A stretch of 64,000 nucleotides of DNA from the NCBI RefSeq assembly GCF_014268585.2, contig NZ_CP077092.1, positions 3,100,001 to 3,164,000 on the forward strand, read 5' to 3'. Both the position numbers and the translations under genes were made by a program. This document shows positions 36,283 through 46,306 of the stretch, piece by piece. Position 1 is the first letter of the stretch, and the number at the start of each line of letters is the position of its first letter. This stretch comes from Pseudomonas iranensis (GTDB lineage: Bacteria; Pseudomonadota; Gammaproteobacteria; Pseudomonadales; Pseudomonadaceae). The notes beneath the pieces were generated by a model that saw only the letters and a program-made list of their open reading frames with translations, ran no database searches and was not told the DNA's origin.

Positions 36283-36549
36283 TCGCTGATGAGAACTCGG
36301 TTTTGGGATGGGTGGCGTCATCAAGCGCAGCGGCTAGAGTTTCCAAGGCATCAGCGAGGCGGGCGTCCTAGTGCGCGTCCTCGCTACTTGGAACAAAATG
36401 CTGGCAGTGCCGTAGCAATGCGTCGCGGTCGTTATGGTTCAGATCCAGTTGAATGTGCATTGAAGGTTCCGAAACCGCTCCTTGGCCTGGTGTTCTGGCA
36501 CGCTTTAACGGAATATTGCGCGCAGTGAGTAGGCCGTGAGGGCAGGGTA

Positions 36550-36891
36550 TTGAGGGTTGAACAGGAGGCGCAGGTTTGGCTATGCGCTATTCGGCATTAT
36601 CGCGCGTGTCTTACGTCGATAGTGAGTGATGCAGTGACAAACTACCGCCGAAAGCCCGGCTTGGATAGCTTGACCCGCGTCTACAAACAGGATGTCGGAG
36701 CGGAGGCATTTTCTGTGCTTGAGACCGTCCTTCCGAGCACTAATGTGCCGCGCACGGATAGCAGTTACATCCATGTCCGGCAGCAGCTACGGTCTCAGGT
36801 TATCTATCACGTACTCAAGCGCCTTGTGGATGATGATCTCGCGCCAGCTGAGTTTCGGGACGCTCTTCTTTCGATTGATCTCGGACTTTGA
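36550..36891 (+). CDS. Hypothetical protein, about 113 residues
   Basis: An open frame with plausible composition (SLTRVYKQDVGAEAFSVLETVLP, VIYHVLKRLVDDDLAPAEFRDALLS). It starts with TTG at 36550 without a clear Shine-Dalgarno, and the true start may be an internal GTG. It ends 23 bases before the convergent XRE gene. I recognise no family. It could be a real small gene or the tail of a broken one. Confidence 0.4.
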   Translation: MRVEQEAQVWLCAIRHYRACLTSIVSDAVTNYRRKPGLDSLTRVYKQDVGAEAFSVLETVLPSTNVPRTDSSYIHVRQQLRSQVIYHVLKRLVDDDLAPAEFRDALLSIDLGL

Positions 36892-36914
36892 CACCAGAGC
36901 AGTCCCAGAATCAC

Positions 36915-37316
36915 CTACTCCGCGAAGCACAGCTCGGCTTGCGAGGAAGGGCAAGCAACCTCCCGCCGGCGGGGAGAAGTGACCCGTATCGCACGGATAT
37001 CTGGGAGTGATGAGATCCCAAAGCCTTGAAGCGCCCCATTGGCTTCCAAATCTGCGACGTCAGCTTTGAGTCGCTGTACGAGCGCATCAACAGATTGGCC
37101 GCTCTCCACGCTAAGCGTCAGAGTGAACAGTGTGAGGGGGCTCAACCCCATCGCATCACTGATGGCTATCAGCTTGTCGACGGTAGGGCTTGAAAGCCCA
37201 TGTTCCAGCTTCAGCATGTAGCCACGGCTGCTAGCACCCGACATGTTCTTATGGGTGAGCCCGCGGCTAGTCCGGATAGCTTTCAGTACAGTGGCGAATC
37301 CTGTTTTGAGCGACAT
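36915..37316 (-). CDS. XRE-family helix-turn-helix regulator
   Basis: A 133-residue protein with an N-terminal Cro/C1-type helix-turn-helix: FATVLKAIRTSRGLTHKNMSG, GYMLKLEHGLSSPTVDKLIAISDAMG (about residues 6-58). The C-terminal half has a short helical stretch (SVDALVQRLKADVADLEANG) that may dimerise. The ATG at 37316 has AGGAG 6 bases upstream; the open frame extends further without one. The targets are unknown, and no phage or toxin gene stands next to it. Confidence 0.8.
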   Translation of the reverse strand: MSLKTGFATVLKAIRTSRGLTHKNMSGASSRGYMLKLEHGLSSPTVDKLIAISDAMGLSPLTLFTLTLSVESGQSVDALVQRLKADVADLEANGALQGFGISSLPDIRAIRVTSPRRREVACPSSQAELCFAE

Positions 37317-37884
37317 TGATGCTCCTGGCCAAGGAGAGGTGGAAGGGCCCACGCACATCTTTTGCAGCGGAAAGACCCTACATAGAGCGTTAGAGAGTAC
37401 CACAGGCACTGAGCTCGCCTACTAACCTTAGGGATCATTCTGGATACAGCAGATGCTCATCCCTGACATCTCGATACCCCCCTTTGCAGGGGATGCGCTC
37501 GCATCCAGCGTCCTACAAAGTCAGTGCTTTTCACTAAATCTGTCCATGGTCTTGGAGGTTTTCGCTGTATTTTATTTATTTACCTGCATGCCCCCTTGAA
37601 ATTTTTTTCGCGAGACGGAGTTCTATATTTGAGGACAAGAAAAAAGCGAGTGGCTTGCAGCGGCAGGTGACCTGCAAGGTTCACACCCGGTTTTGCCGGT
37701 TCGGTTTTTGCTGCTGACGGTTTCCAGATTTGGCCTCGTTGCCAGGCTCGCGTCTGGATCGCCTCGCAGGGGCTGAGGGGGAATCGCCTTCTTCGCAGCC
37801 TTTGGCTGCGCTTACGCTTTGGATACAAACAAAGACGCCAAATTTTTAAAAAAATGAGGTTCAGCAGGCTTCGCGGCCTACTTG
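37317..37884. other. Gene-free stretch with inverted repeats
   Basis: No gene is supported here. It has a dyad CTTGCAG (37654-37660) / CTGCAAG (37672-37678), a second palindrome-like CCGGTTTTGCCGG shortly after (near 37688), and A/T runs at 37840-37855. These could be regulatory or the end of an unidentified mobile element. No match is recognised. Confidence 0.35.
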
Positions 37885-38253
37885 ATGATGGCGATCTTCG
37901 TGGAGATGGCTAGCGCAAGGGGGAAAGGCCTGTCTGCCCATGGTCTGGAGCAACTGGACGCCATTGCCTATGAACTGATTATCTGGCTACGCGAGCGCTT
38001 AGATCCTAAATACCCAATAAAAATGATGATGGAGCAGCATCAGCAAACCTCCAATAGCCCCGTGTTGCACTCATTCTCTGAAACCGACCTCCTTGCGCTC
38101 AGGAGACCTCCCGTATCTGCAGAACAAGCATTCTGCAGTGGAGCCCGCCATTATCCGATCGTTCAATGGTTGCGGCTTTATAGCCCTGGGATAATCGCGA
38201 AGCACAACCAATTCGTTTTCCTCTCTGGGGAGCGTGTCGTTGACAGCCGATAG
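37885..38253 (+). CDS. Possible hypothetical protein or gene fragment
   Basis: The first half of this open frame has gene-like codon use (MAIFVEMASARGKGLSAHGL, LDAIAYELIIWLRERLDPKY), and the second half is less convincing. No Shine-Dalgarno is clear and no family is recognised. It may be the N-terminal part of a decayed gene. Confidence 0.3.
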   Translation: MMAIFVEMASARGKGLSAHGLEQLDAIAYELIIWLRERLDPKYPIKMMMEQHQQTSNSPVLHSFSETDLLALRRPPVSAEQAFCSGARHYPIVQWLRLYSPGIIAKHNQFVFLSGERVVDSR

Positions 38254-38332
38254 CCGACAGTCCCATTTTGACTCGAGGAAACTTGGGTGACCCTTAGCGT
38301 TTATCTTTCAATATGGCAGGGCATGCGTACAT

Positions 38333-39703
38333 ATGGATATTGGCTTCGTAGATTTAGACATCCTTGTCACAAAAATTCGAAATCCCGCTTCCAAGCGTTA
38401 CTTTCTCGATGCAGTCAAAGCCTACAAAGCCGGGGCTCTACGGGGATCACTCACTTCACTTTGGGTTGCATTAGCCTACGATTTGATCGCCAAATATCGT
38501 GAGATCAGCGCTCAAGGGGATGCAGCTGCTGCTCAATTCATCAGGCAATGGGACGCGGCGACGGCAGCTGACAATATTCCTAAATTGTTGACCTTGGAAG
38601 GTGAAATTCTTGACCATGCTACGGACACGACGCAGGTTCTTGACCCGATCGCCAAGCGTCATTTGCACCGTTTGCGACTAGATAGGCACTTGTGCGCACA
38701 CCCTGCATTCTCTGCCGAAGCTGAGCTCTTCGAACCGTCACCGGAGCTGGTTAGGCTTCACATTGTCAATGTCATCGATTGCGTGCTGTCGCGTGAGCCG
38801 CGCCAAGGAAAAGCGATCTATGACATTTACAGCCTGGATGTCCAGTCAGCTGGGTTTCCGACATCCCCTGATCAGATCCATGAATATGTAGATCAACGAT
38901 ATTTGAAACGCATAAAGACGCAGAATGTGCAAAATTTCGGCACAGTTTTGGGCAAATCATTGTTGAAAGGAACTCCTCCAGAATGGGAGACGCACCAGCA
39001 AAAAATTGCCCATACCTTGGTGGCTTTGCGCAATAGGGCCCCTGACGCTTGGCCAGACATCTGCACGGCGATCCTGAGGCTCATTGACAACGCTGAGCCT
39101 GCATCACGCCCTCGGGCAATCTCCCTGCTGGCGTTGTTCCCCGCGTTTTGGTCACATCTGGAACCTGCAACCCAAACCGCTCTCGTTGAAACTGCCGCGA
39201 ATTTTGACACTGCGAATGCGCCTGATTATAGGACTCTCGCTGGCGTTTCAGTACCTGCCTTGCGAGAAGGGCTGCTGAGCGTGATCCGAGAGATGAGTGA
39301 AGCTCATCTTGAGCAGGCGATCAGCGCATCGCCGATTCCAGAACTGTGGGATCGGGCTGTCTCGAGCTACGGCGATTCAGGAAGTTTCAGAGGGTCAGAG
39401 ATCCGTTTCCGCAGTCTGCTTGCACCATTCTCCGGAAGACTGGCCAGCCCACAGCTTGACCTTCTCCTGGCGACACTCATGGGCAACAGCCAATGCTGGA
39501 ATGCTGCCGCCACTGAGGGCCTTGTGTTGGGGCTTCTTCGAGACGCGGAGCCCCATGATTTGCCAAGTAATCAAGCAAAGGACAGTTTTTTCCAGGAAAC
39601 TGTTCGCAAAAATGCATATTCCCAATTTACGAATGTTTTCAGCTTCTTCATCAGCCGCGGCTGGACTCAGCCGCAACCAGAGGTCGATGAAGAACTTGAG
39701 TAG
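38333..39703 (+). CDS. Hypothetical protein with HEPN-like RX4H motif
   Basis: A 456-residue soluble, largely helical protein. The N-terminal 130 residues resemble HEPN domains: long helices (YFLDAVKAYKAGALRGSLTSLW) and then LRLDRHLCAHPAF, which gives R118-x4-H123, the catalytic spacing of HEPN RNases. The rest has helical repeats (ALRNRAPDAWPDICTAILRLI, SRPRAISLLALFPAFWSHL) that look like an alpha-solenoid. No known family is assigned. It is followed in the same direction by a Cys/His-rich protein and a huge P-loop NTPase. Together they could form a defence locus. The Shine-Dalgarno is weak. Confidence 0.7.
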   Translation: MDIGFVDLDILVTKIRNPASKRYFLDAVKAYKAGALRGSLTSLWVALAYDLIAKYREISAQGDAAAAQFIRQWDAATAADNIPKLLTLEGEILDHATDTTQVLDPIAKRHLHRLRLDRHLCAHPAFSAEAELFEPSPELVRLHIVNVIDCVLSREPRQGKAIYDIYSLDVQSAGFPTSPDQIHEYVDQRYLKRIKTQNVQNFGTVLGKSLLKGTPPEWETHQQKIAHTLVALRNRAPDAWPDICTAILRLIDNAEPASRPRAISLLALFPAFWSHLEPATQTALVETAANFDTANAPDYRTLAGVSVPALREGLLSVIREMSEAHLEQAISASPIPELWDRAVSSYGDSGSFRGSEIRFRSLLAPFSGRLASPQLDLLLATLMGNSQCWNAAATEGLVLGLLRDAEPHDLPSNQAKDSFFQETVRKNAYSQFTNVFSFFISRGWTQPQPEVDEELE

Positions 39704-40043
39704 TTGTCGGTAAGCAGACTGAGCGTTCCGCCATCCCGGCCGGATTGTTTAGCAGTCGCTTGAGCGGCTGATCGGTTTGGAAGAGCGGGGGACTGCGAAC
39801 GCAAATCCTATGGCCTAATAGGAATTGCAAAACGGAGAATATCGTTCGGTACTACATGGAGGAGGCAGGCCTTACCACCTCCAATACTGACTACAATGGC
39901 ATCGTGCCCCCGTCACGCCCTGGGCCGACGTCACTTGCCCGTTGACACTTTATTCGACTAAGGTCTTAGCTAACGGCTCTAGCTCAGGCCTTGGCGCTCG
40001 GCGTTAAGCGCGTTAATCTCGAGTTTTTGCGTTGAGACTGCCG
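39704..40043. other. 340-base gap inside the three-gene locus
   Basis: No gene seen. It contains a small dyad, TGGAGG / CCTCCA, near 39857-39883. A promoter for the following gene could lie here; I cannot identify one firmly. Confidence 0.35.
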
Positions 40044-41012
40044 ATGCGAACGAAGCGAAGGATCACTCGAGCATACTGTGTGGAGCTGGGCAAAGAATTA
40101 ACTATTGGCGGTGCACATCAGGCCTATTTCAACCAAAACCAGCCACGTAGTCGTTTTTTGTTCCAGTGCTCATCACCGGAATGCAGGGCACTCAAAGTGG
40201 TGCCTAAAATCACAGCCGTCAATTACTACATCCACCCGACCGACAAAGCGCGCGTTCAATCTCCGCATTACAAAGACAACGAGCATTATGTCCATCATGC
40301 GGACTGCGAGTGGATGCTGCCAGATGAGGACGAAGGTAGCGATGCGCCGTTGCCCGGAGAGACGGAGTTACAGACCCGCACACGCTTGGCAAAACGCCAA
40401 CTCACTTCGGTAATCGATATCTTTGTTCCCCCGACACAGCCAGAACGACCCGTAGTACGTCCACCTCGAGCAGCACCAGGCGACGAGGACGAGGCAGGAG
40501 CTATTCGTCGACGGGGCGGTGGAGGCGCAGAAGGCACCCGATCCGATCGGAAGCACCGAAGCGGTGACTTGCGTGAGCTAGTGGATTACTACCACGACAC
40601 ACGCGAAGCCTTGAAAGACCTCTTTCCCGAGGTAACGATCAACGTGACAGGGCGTGGTGAGATACCGTTGCGTTCGTACTTCAAGAAGGTGGCTTGGGCC
40701 AGGCCTGACACTGCAGGATACGTCTACAACGGCGGTGGGCGGATTGAGCCGCGGGAAGGGGCCGGCTTCGTATTCAACTTCTATGACAAGGTTGTGGACA
40801 AAGATGCATCTCTCCAGGTCTCTGATGAGGTCATGACTCAGCACCGATCGAGGCGCTATGTGAATGAACTTCTCGATCAGGCACGGCTGGTAAGGTACTT
40901 CACGTTCTATTTCCTGGGCACCTTCACCTATCACGAGGCCAGCGACACCATGGTTGCACAGGTTACTGACCTTCGCTGCCTGGCGATTGACTTGGGGCCG
41001 TTGAGGAGCTGA
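40044..41012 (+). CDS. Hypothetical Cys/His-rich protein
   Basis: A 322-residue protein that I do not recognise. The N-terminal 90 residues contain AYCVEL, FLFQCSSPECRALKV and HYKDNEHYVHHADCEW, a set of Cys and His that suggests zinc binding. A low-complexity arginine/glycine linker follows (IRRRGGGGAEGTRSDRKHRS, about 156-178). The C-terminal domain (about 180-322) includes YYHDTREALKDLFP and FYFLGTFTYHEASD. A nucleic-acid-binding role is possible. ATG 40044 is preferred over the TTG at 40032. It is in line with the NTPase gene at 41534. Confidence 0.65.
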   Translation: MRTKRRITRAYCVELGKELTIGGAHQAYFNQNQPRSRFLFQCSSPECRALKVVPKITAVNYYIHPTDKARVQSPHYKDNEHYVHHADCEWMLPDEDEGSDAPLPGETELQTRTRLAKRQLTSVIDIFVPPTQPERPVVRPPRAAPGDEDEAGAIRRRGGGGAEGTRSDRKHRSGDLRELVDYYHDTREALKDLFPEVTINVTGRGEIPLRSYFKKVAWARPDTAGYVYNGGGRIEPREGAGFVFNFYDKVVDKDASLQVSDEVMTQHRSRRYVNELLDQARLVRYFTFYFLGTFTYHEASDTMVAQVTDLRCLAIDLGPLRS

Positions 41013-41024
41013 GCTTCCGTAGAG

Positions 41025-41204
41025 ATGGCAGCTCCTAACCATTGGCAAGGGCGGCACCCGACGGGTAAATGCTTAAATCAGCGAGAGGCCTTCGCCTACT
41101 TCAATCCAATTCGCAGGAGCCTCACCGAACGCTGCGCGTTTCTGAAAGACTTACAGCGCCAGCTGACGATGCCCGTCATGCCGGACTCGGCGGAAAGCGG
41201 GTAA
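41025..41204 (+). CDS. Small hypothetical protein, 59 residues
   Basis: A complete small frame from ATG 41025 to TAA 41204. It reads MAAPNHWQGRHPTGKCLNQR, then AFAYFNPIRRSLTERCAFLKD, which has natural composition and codon use. It begins 12 bases after the stop of the 40044 gene, so it may be co-transcribed. No family is recognised, and it could be the surviving start of a longer gene. Between it and 41534 I see no other gene. Confidence 0.4.
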   Translation: MAAPNHWQGRHPTGKCLNQREAFAYFNPIRRSLTERCAFLKDLQRQLTMPVMPDSAESG

Positions 41205-41533
41205 CGGCTTACCGACACTCTGTATGCACACATCGTCCAAGCTCCCAAGATTCTCGATCCGGCAGCACCGGCTAGGCCGGCCCAAATAACGTTCTTCTCA
41301 GCCTGATTAATCCTCTCGCGGCTTGGTCATGCATGCGGATCGTGCAGAGGTAAGCTAGCGCCTAGCTCTTACCTGGTTGAAAAAGGGTTCGCAGGCGAAG
41401 ATGGCCGTGAGCTATCATCTCCGCCCTCGTATCAGGCTCACCGGAAGTTCACCTTCCCGCTCAGAACCAAGATCGATCATTCAGTCTTCGGCAGATGAAT
41501 GCCTGGTAGCCGCCAGCCTGCTTGGAGACAAGG

Positions 41534-44500
41534 ATGTTCATTCGCTTGCGCGCCATTTATCACCGGGCAGTACATGCCTATACCGTCTGGAACAACGAGA
41601 CTCGCCGCCAGCTGGCCGCCCTGAAGCGATACCCATGCGCGGTCGTCGCTGCTTACAAGGCCGCATATGCGTTCTTGGCCACGCCTACTCATGAAAATAT
41701 GTTCCAGCCGCTAACCCCTGTGCTCATTGAGCCTGAGAAGATACAGCGGTATGAGCGTGAGTTATTGAACGGTCTGAGGAATGATCAAGTCAGGAACATC
41801 GCTATTACGGGGGAGTACGGGGCAGGGAAGAGCAGCGTGCTTCGCACCTTCGTCCACCGCCACCCAGAGTTTGTCTACGCGTTTGTTTCGTTGGCTACCT
41901 TCGGCAAGGATAACGAAATCTCCGGGGCGACTGAGCTTGTTAGCGATACCGACGTGGCCTCGGATTCTTCGCGGCCCTCCGAATCCTCCACCAAGGCAGG
42001 GCAGGAATCTAAATCCGAGGCAAACAAAGCTGAATCCGATCTGGTTGCTCGGATCGAGGAGACGATCGTCCAGCAGCTCCTGTACGCCGTCCCAGCAAAG
42101 ACGCTTCCCAAGACCCGCCTTAAGAGAATCGATCAGGCTTCCGGCCCGAAGATATGGTGGAAAACGCTCTGCTATGGCGCCCTCATTTTGGCAGCACTCA
42201 GACTTTACGTTCCTGTGGCAGAAAAGCTGCCAAAGATCGAACCGACTTGGCTCATGGAATGGCTGCTGTTGATCCCGAGCCCGCTAGCCGTCGGGATCGC
42301 CGCGTTAGGGTGCATACACCTGCTACACACGTGTCTGAGGCTGGGTTCGCTGTTTAGTATCGATGGGTTGACTCTCAAAGGCGGCAAACTGGAGACCACC
42401 CACCATGGCTCCGTCCTGCATAAAAATATCGATGAGATCATTTACTGCTTTGAGCGCAGCAGCATTGACGTGGTGATCATTGAGGATCTCGACCGGTTCG
42501 GCATCCATGACGTGTTCACCCGATTGCGAGAAATCAATTTCATCATCAAGCAATCACCTCAGGTGAGAAGACCTGTCTATTTCGTCTATGCGCTACGCGA
42601 TGAAATGTTCGTCGTTGGCGAAAAGACGAAATTTTTTGACCTCATCGTTCCAGTGATCCCAGTGATCAATTCGGAAAACTCCCAAGAAAAGATGATGGAG
42701 TTGCTGAACCATCGAACCTTCAAATCGAAACCCTTGGGCGAACATCTCGAGCGTCGATTGGTTGAGACAGTCTGCTACTACATCGACGACCTTCGGCTGG
42801 TTAAAAATATCGTCAATGAATTCGATATGTTCTCCGATATCCTTGCCAGCAGCCTACGCCTTGAGCCAAACAAGCTGTTTGCGATTGTCGCCATTCGCAA
42901 TCTGCATCCCGGCGCGTACGCCGACCTGGTCAAACGGCGGGGGGCGATCTATGGGGTCATCAAGGGCCTCGATGCCTGGAAAACCCTGCAGAACAGCGCC
43001 AATGCCAAGCGACTTGACGACTTGCGGCGTGAGCGAGATGAGCGGGTCTTCGAACTGGCAAACAATGTCAGTGAATTGAGGGCCTACGTTTGGTTCACGC
43101 TTCTGCGATTGACCAAATTCGACATCGCAACCCATGTCTTAATCAATGGTACCCGGTACACGGCACAGCAGTTCGTGACCGACGAGGTGTTCGACCTATT
43201 AATGAATCATGCCGGGGCCGTCTCAATGATCATCGTCGATCAATATGGGGGGAGAAACTCATCTCAAGATGTCTCGAAGGCAGAGCTGCTCAACGCAACA
43301 TCCTATGAGCGACGCCATGCCTTACTTGGGCGGCGACTTAGCACAATTGCGGACGAAATCGCAGCGGTGCAGAGGCAATCGGATCTGGTCATCCGGATGT
43401 CCTTCAATACCGCCGTCAAAAAAGGCTATGGGGAGGTCGTAAGAAACAAACTTCCGGGCTTGAACGTCGTGAGCTATCTGATGCTGCAGGGTTTCCTCGA
43501 CGCCGACTACACGGACTACCTCGGTTATTTCTATCAAGGTTCGCTGACACCTGGCGACAAAGACCTGATCCTTTCGCTGAGACGTGGCGTGCTGCCTGAG
43601 GTATCCACGCCTGTCGACAGTCCGAATACCGTGCTGGAGAAGCTTAAGAGCGACGAACTCGACGAGGGCAGGGGGATCATCGTCGATTTGATCGCCTGTC
43701 TCAGCGTCCGACCAACCTCGTTCGCAACTAACTCAGCAGATGCCCAGCTAAGCCACATACTTAAGAGCGGCCTCAACGAACACCCCGAACGGATGGCCGT
43801 CGCTGTACGCGAACTTTTGAACCGAACAGAAGCGGCTGAATTTATTCGCGCCGTGTACCGCCTCGAACCCAAACTGTTTCAGAGCCTTTTCGACGCTAGG
43901 GACACGGGGGACGCTGGCGGCGTGTTTGAAGGAAGCGAGGCCCGTCAGTCCCTCGTCAAAGTAATCGCCGGCAACCTGCCAGAATCCGACTTCAAGACCC
44001 TGGCCGATGACGCTTCAACGGATCTGATTCCTACGATCGATTGGCTGGAAGATGCCTCACGACTGATGCCAGGATTAGAGAGCAATGTGGGAGCTTGGGC
44101 GTGGCTGAGGGCTTACCCAGTCCAGTTTGCCTCACTGGGCCATATGATGAGTCTCGCAGACCTCGAGAGGCTGATCGACTGGCGCTGCATCAAGATCAAT
44201 CTGCCAATGCTATCGCTGATATGCGCGAAGTCAGAAGCTGGACGGGATTCTAAAGAGGCCAAATCTGATCCTGCAGATGTGGGCATCGTGTCTCTGCGTA
44301 GACTGCAGGCTTTGGGCATCAATGGGCTCGGTGATTATCTGCTATCTCACGCCGATGAGCTCGCCAAAGCGCTTCTGGATCAGTCTGCTGTCCTGGATGA
44401 ATCAAGCGAATCATTGGCGAGCTTACTGGCAGAGCTGGATTCGAATGATGACCTGGCAGACAGACTCTTTGATCATACGACATGCGACCTACAGGCACTC

Positions 44501-45475
44501 ACTGATGCCCCGAAGCACCTGTGGGGAAAGGCACTTGAGTCTGATCGTCTGGCTGCCAAAGCAGAGGCTGTATGGATTTATTACGACAAAATCATTGCAC
44601 GAGACGGCCACGATTCGGGTGATGAAAGTGGAGCGGAATCCGCAACGCTATTCACGGGCTTCATCGCGCGGAACGCATCGTCTCTCAAGAGCAAGCTGTG
44701 GCAGTCAACAAGCGCAGATTGGACGCTGCAGCAGTATCTTCTGAACTCCATCAACATCAGTAATGACGTGCTCAAGGTATTGCTCGATGGAGTCGTGCTC
44801 CAAGATCTATCAATGATCAAAGCGGTCTTACCTGCGGGGCGCTGGGTCATGCTGGTGACCTCATCATTCCTTCCATACAGCTCTGAGGTCAGGGACATCG
44901 TATTGAGTACTTGCCCACACCTCGAAGGCCACTACCTGGCTGAGCGGTGGGATCTAGCGAAGGCAGAGATCGATATCGGCTCGCTCCAACTCGACTCGAT
45001 GCTCACGCTGAGCAGAAGCAAAGCGTTACCACTCACACAGAAAATTCAGATGTGGTCAGGGCTTAGCTTGGAGACGATTGAAAGCAAACCCGAAGCGGTT
45101 CCTGAGCTCGGCCGTGTATCTACGCTAGCCAACCAAGCTGGCGAAAAGTTTGCTGATTCGCTGACGCCTGTGCTGCGACATCTGGTTCGCAACGCAAGCC
45201 TCACCCCGGAGCATCGCTCTGAAATGCTGACACAGTGTCTTCCAGGGATGAAGTGGCCGGACGTTTCAGCAGCTCTGGCGTTGCTCGACGATGAGGACTT
45301 TAAAACCGTGAGTTCGAAGGTCAAGAAGATCAAGATAAGAAACACTGAGTCAAACCAGAGGTTGGTTGGCGCGATGAAATCTGAGGGGTACCTGGCAACG
45401 GTGACACCAGAGGACGACGTCATCATCGCAACTACCAGGCCTTCATCCATGACATCTGAGAACGGATGGCTCTAG
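41534..45475 (+). CDS. YobI-type membrane-anchored P-loop NTPase
   Basis: A 1313-residue protein. FQPLTPVLIE, then IAITGEYGAGKSSVLRTF (Walker A at about 93-101), and IDVVIIEDLDRFG (Walker B at about 312-322) match the YobI-like P-loop NTPase domain of the STAND/KAP-related class. Two hydrophobic stretches interrupt the domain (about 212-227 and 244-268), as in KAP-type NTPases, so it is anchored in the inner membrane. A Ser/Glu-rich low-complexity segment lies at about 135-170. The long C-terminal part is helical and unassigned, and may be a sensor. ATG 41534 has GGAG 7 bases upstream. Such NTPases are repeatedly found in anti-phage loci. Confidence 0.85.
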   Translation: MFIRLRAIYHRAVHAYTVWNNETRRQLAALKRYPCAVVAAYKAAYAFLATPTHENMFQPLTPVLIEPEKIQRYERELLNGLRNDQVRNIAITGEYGAGKSSVLRTFVHRHPEFVYAFVSLATFGKDNEISGATELVSDTDVASDSSRPSESSTKAGQESKSEANKAESDLVARIEETIVQQLLYAVPAKTLPKTRLKRIDQASGPKIWWKTLCYGALILAALRLYVPVAEKLPKIEPTWLMEWLLLIPSPLAVGIAALGCIHLLHTCLRLGSLFSIDGLTLKGGKLETTHHGSVLHKNIDEIIYCFERSSIDVVIIEDLDRFGIHDVFTRLREINFIIKQSPQVRRPVYFVYALRDEMFVVGEKTKFFDLIVPVIPVINSENSQEKMMELLNHRTFKSKPLGEHLERRLVETVCYYIDDLRLVKNIVNEFDMFSDILASSLRLEPNKLFAIVAIRNLHPGAYADLVKRRGAIYGVIKGLDAWKTLQNSANAKRLDDLRRERDERVFELANNVSELRAYVWFTLLRLTKFDIATHVLINGTRYTAQQFVTDEVFDLLMNHAGAVSMIIVDQYGGRNSSQDVSKAELLNATSYERRHALLGRRLSTIADEIAAVQRQSDLVIRMSFNTAVKKGYGEVVRNKLPGLNVVSYLMLQGFLDADYTDYLGYFYQGSLTPGDKDLILSLRRGVLPEVSTPVDSPNTVLEKLKSDELDEGRGIIVDLIACLSVRPTSFATNSADAQLSHILKSGLNEHPERMAVAVRELLNRTEAAEFIRAVYRLEPKLFQSLFDARDTGDAGGVFEGSEARQSLVKVIAGNLPESDFKTLADDASTDLIPTIDWLEDASRLMPGLESNVGAWAWLRAYPVQFASLGHMMSLADLERLIDWRCIKINLPMLSLICAKSEAGRDSKEAKSDPADVGIVSLRRLQALGINGLGDYLLSHADELAKALLDQSAVLDESSESLASLLAELDSNDDLADRLFDHTTCDLQALTDAPKHLWGKALESDRLAAKAEAVWIYYDKIIARDGHDSGDESGAESATLFTGFIARNASSLKSKLWQSTSADWTLQQYLLNSINISNDVLKVLLDGVVLQDLSMIKAVLPAGRWVMLVTSSFLPYSSEVRDIVLSTCPHLEGHYLAERWDLAKAEIDIGSLQLDSMLTLSRSKALPLTQKIQMWSGLSLETIESKPEAVPELGRVSTLANQAGEKFADSLTPVLRHLVRNASLTPEHRSEMLTQCLPGMKWPDVSAALALLDDEDFKTVSSKVKKIKIRNTESNQRLVGAMKSEGYLATVTPEDDVIIATTRPSSMTSENGWL

Positions 45476-45771
45476 CCTGACCGTTGAAGGTAGCAGCTTA
45501 GCGACCACCATACAGCGTCGCCTGGGTTCACGATTTCTAAGCCGCTCGTCCAGGCGTTCATTGAAATGTCTGGAGAGTGAGCGAGGATCGTTTGCGAGGC
45601 TTATGCCTTTAGACCCTGAGTTCCAGCTACGGTCGTGTGGGGCTAACGAAGCAGAAGCTCACAAGCGATCGGCGACAGAAATCTAATGCCTTCGTCTTAA
45701 GGCCGGCCATTTCTATCAGCTGCCATCGATTACCAGCTGTAAAAAGCTGGTCATTTGCATGGGCTAGTGCA
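45476..45771. other. Intergenic stretch after the NTPase gene
   Basis: No gene supported. Sequence before the repeat copy at 45772 resembles decayed coding DNA on the minus strand but has no clear start. Confidence 0.35.
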
Positions 45772-45814
45772 TTGACCAGCACAAGGGTACGTCTTGACCG
45801 GCAGAAATCGACCC
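45772..45814 (-). repeat. Dispersed repeat, copy A (inverted relative to 48914-48956)
   Basis: A 43-base block on the minus strand identical at 38 of 43 positions to 48914-48956 on the plus strand: GGGTCGAT, CTGCCGGTCAAG, CGTACCC, GCTGGTCAA in order. The two copies face outward and enclose 45992-48842. It contains the GGTCAAG unit of the iterated repeat at the other copy. Confidence 0.7.
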
Positions 45815-45991
45815 GAAGCGGCCTTTCGCCAAGGGGCAGTAACCGGCCAGACGCAACCGGTGGCAACGGGCAAAAAACATCTAGCAGAAGTCACTGGACA
45901 CATATGCCGTCGGTCGTTAGCCTCGACGTCGCCGACATTCCGGTGTCTCACAAAGCCTTCATGCAGCTAAAGGTCAGGAGCCGGCACAACT

Positions 45992-46306
45992 TTGGCCTAC
46001 GAAATTCACATTGTCAGATCGACGGAAATCGCTCTTGAAGAATGGCGATTACTTTGCGCCAGTGACCCATCATTTAAGCTAGAAAACGAGTTAACTCGCA
46101 GGAATCCTGTCACGGGTGAGGCCATTGTTTTCAGCGGGAAGAATTCAGCAACTTGGACCTCTCCACTAACACAGCAGCAGTATTTCTTTGACTATCGCAG
46201 GGGGATGATTTCCTTCGTCTACAGTGATGCAGCAATCATAAAGGCCAAGGAAATTGCGAAAGCACTTGCAGCAAGTGTTGAAGGCGATGAAGGCGAGGCA
46301 TATTGA
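45992..46306 (+). CDS. Small hypothetical protein, 104 residues
   Basis: A probable gene starting with TTG at 45992, preceded by AGGAG 10 bases upstream. The product reads AYEIHIVRSTEIALEEWRLL, then NPVTGEAIVFSGKNSATW, QQYFFDYRRGMISFVYSDAA and an acidic tail. It resembles small single-domain immunity-type or accessory proteins, but no family is certain. It lies between the two inverted repeat copies. A TTG start is unusual, and translation level may be low. Confidence 0.55.
   Translation: MAYEIHIVRSTEIALEEWRLLCASDPSFKLENELTRRNPVTGEAIVFSGKNSATWTSPLTQQQYFFDYRRGMISFVYSDAAIIKAKEIAKALAASVEGDEGEAY

Noticed and set aside
37580..37828. 82-codon minus-strand frame rich in Arg and Pro
   Set aside because: The amino acid composition and overlap with inverted repeats suggest non-coding DNA.
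40578..41057. 159-codon minus-strand frame
   Set aside because: It is fully antisense to the 40044-41012 gene and explained by that gene's codon pattern.
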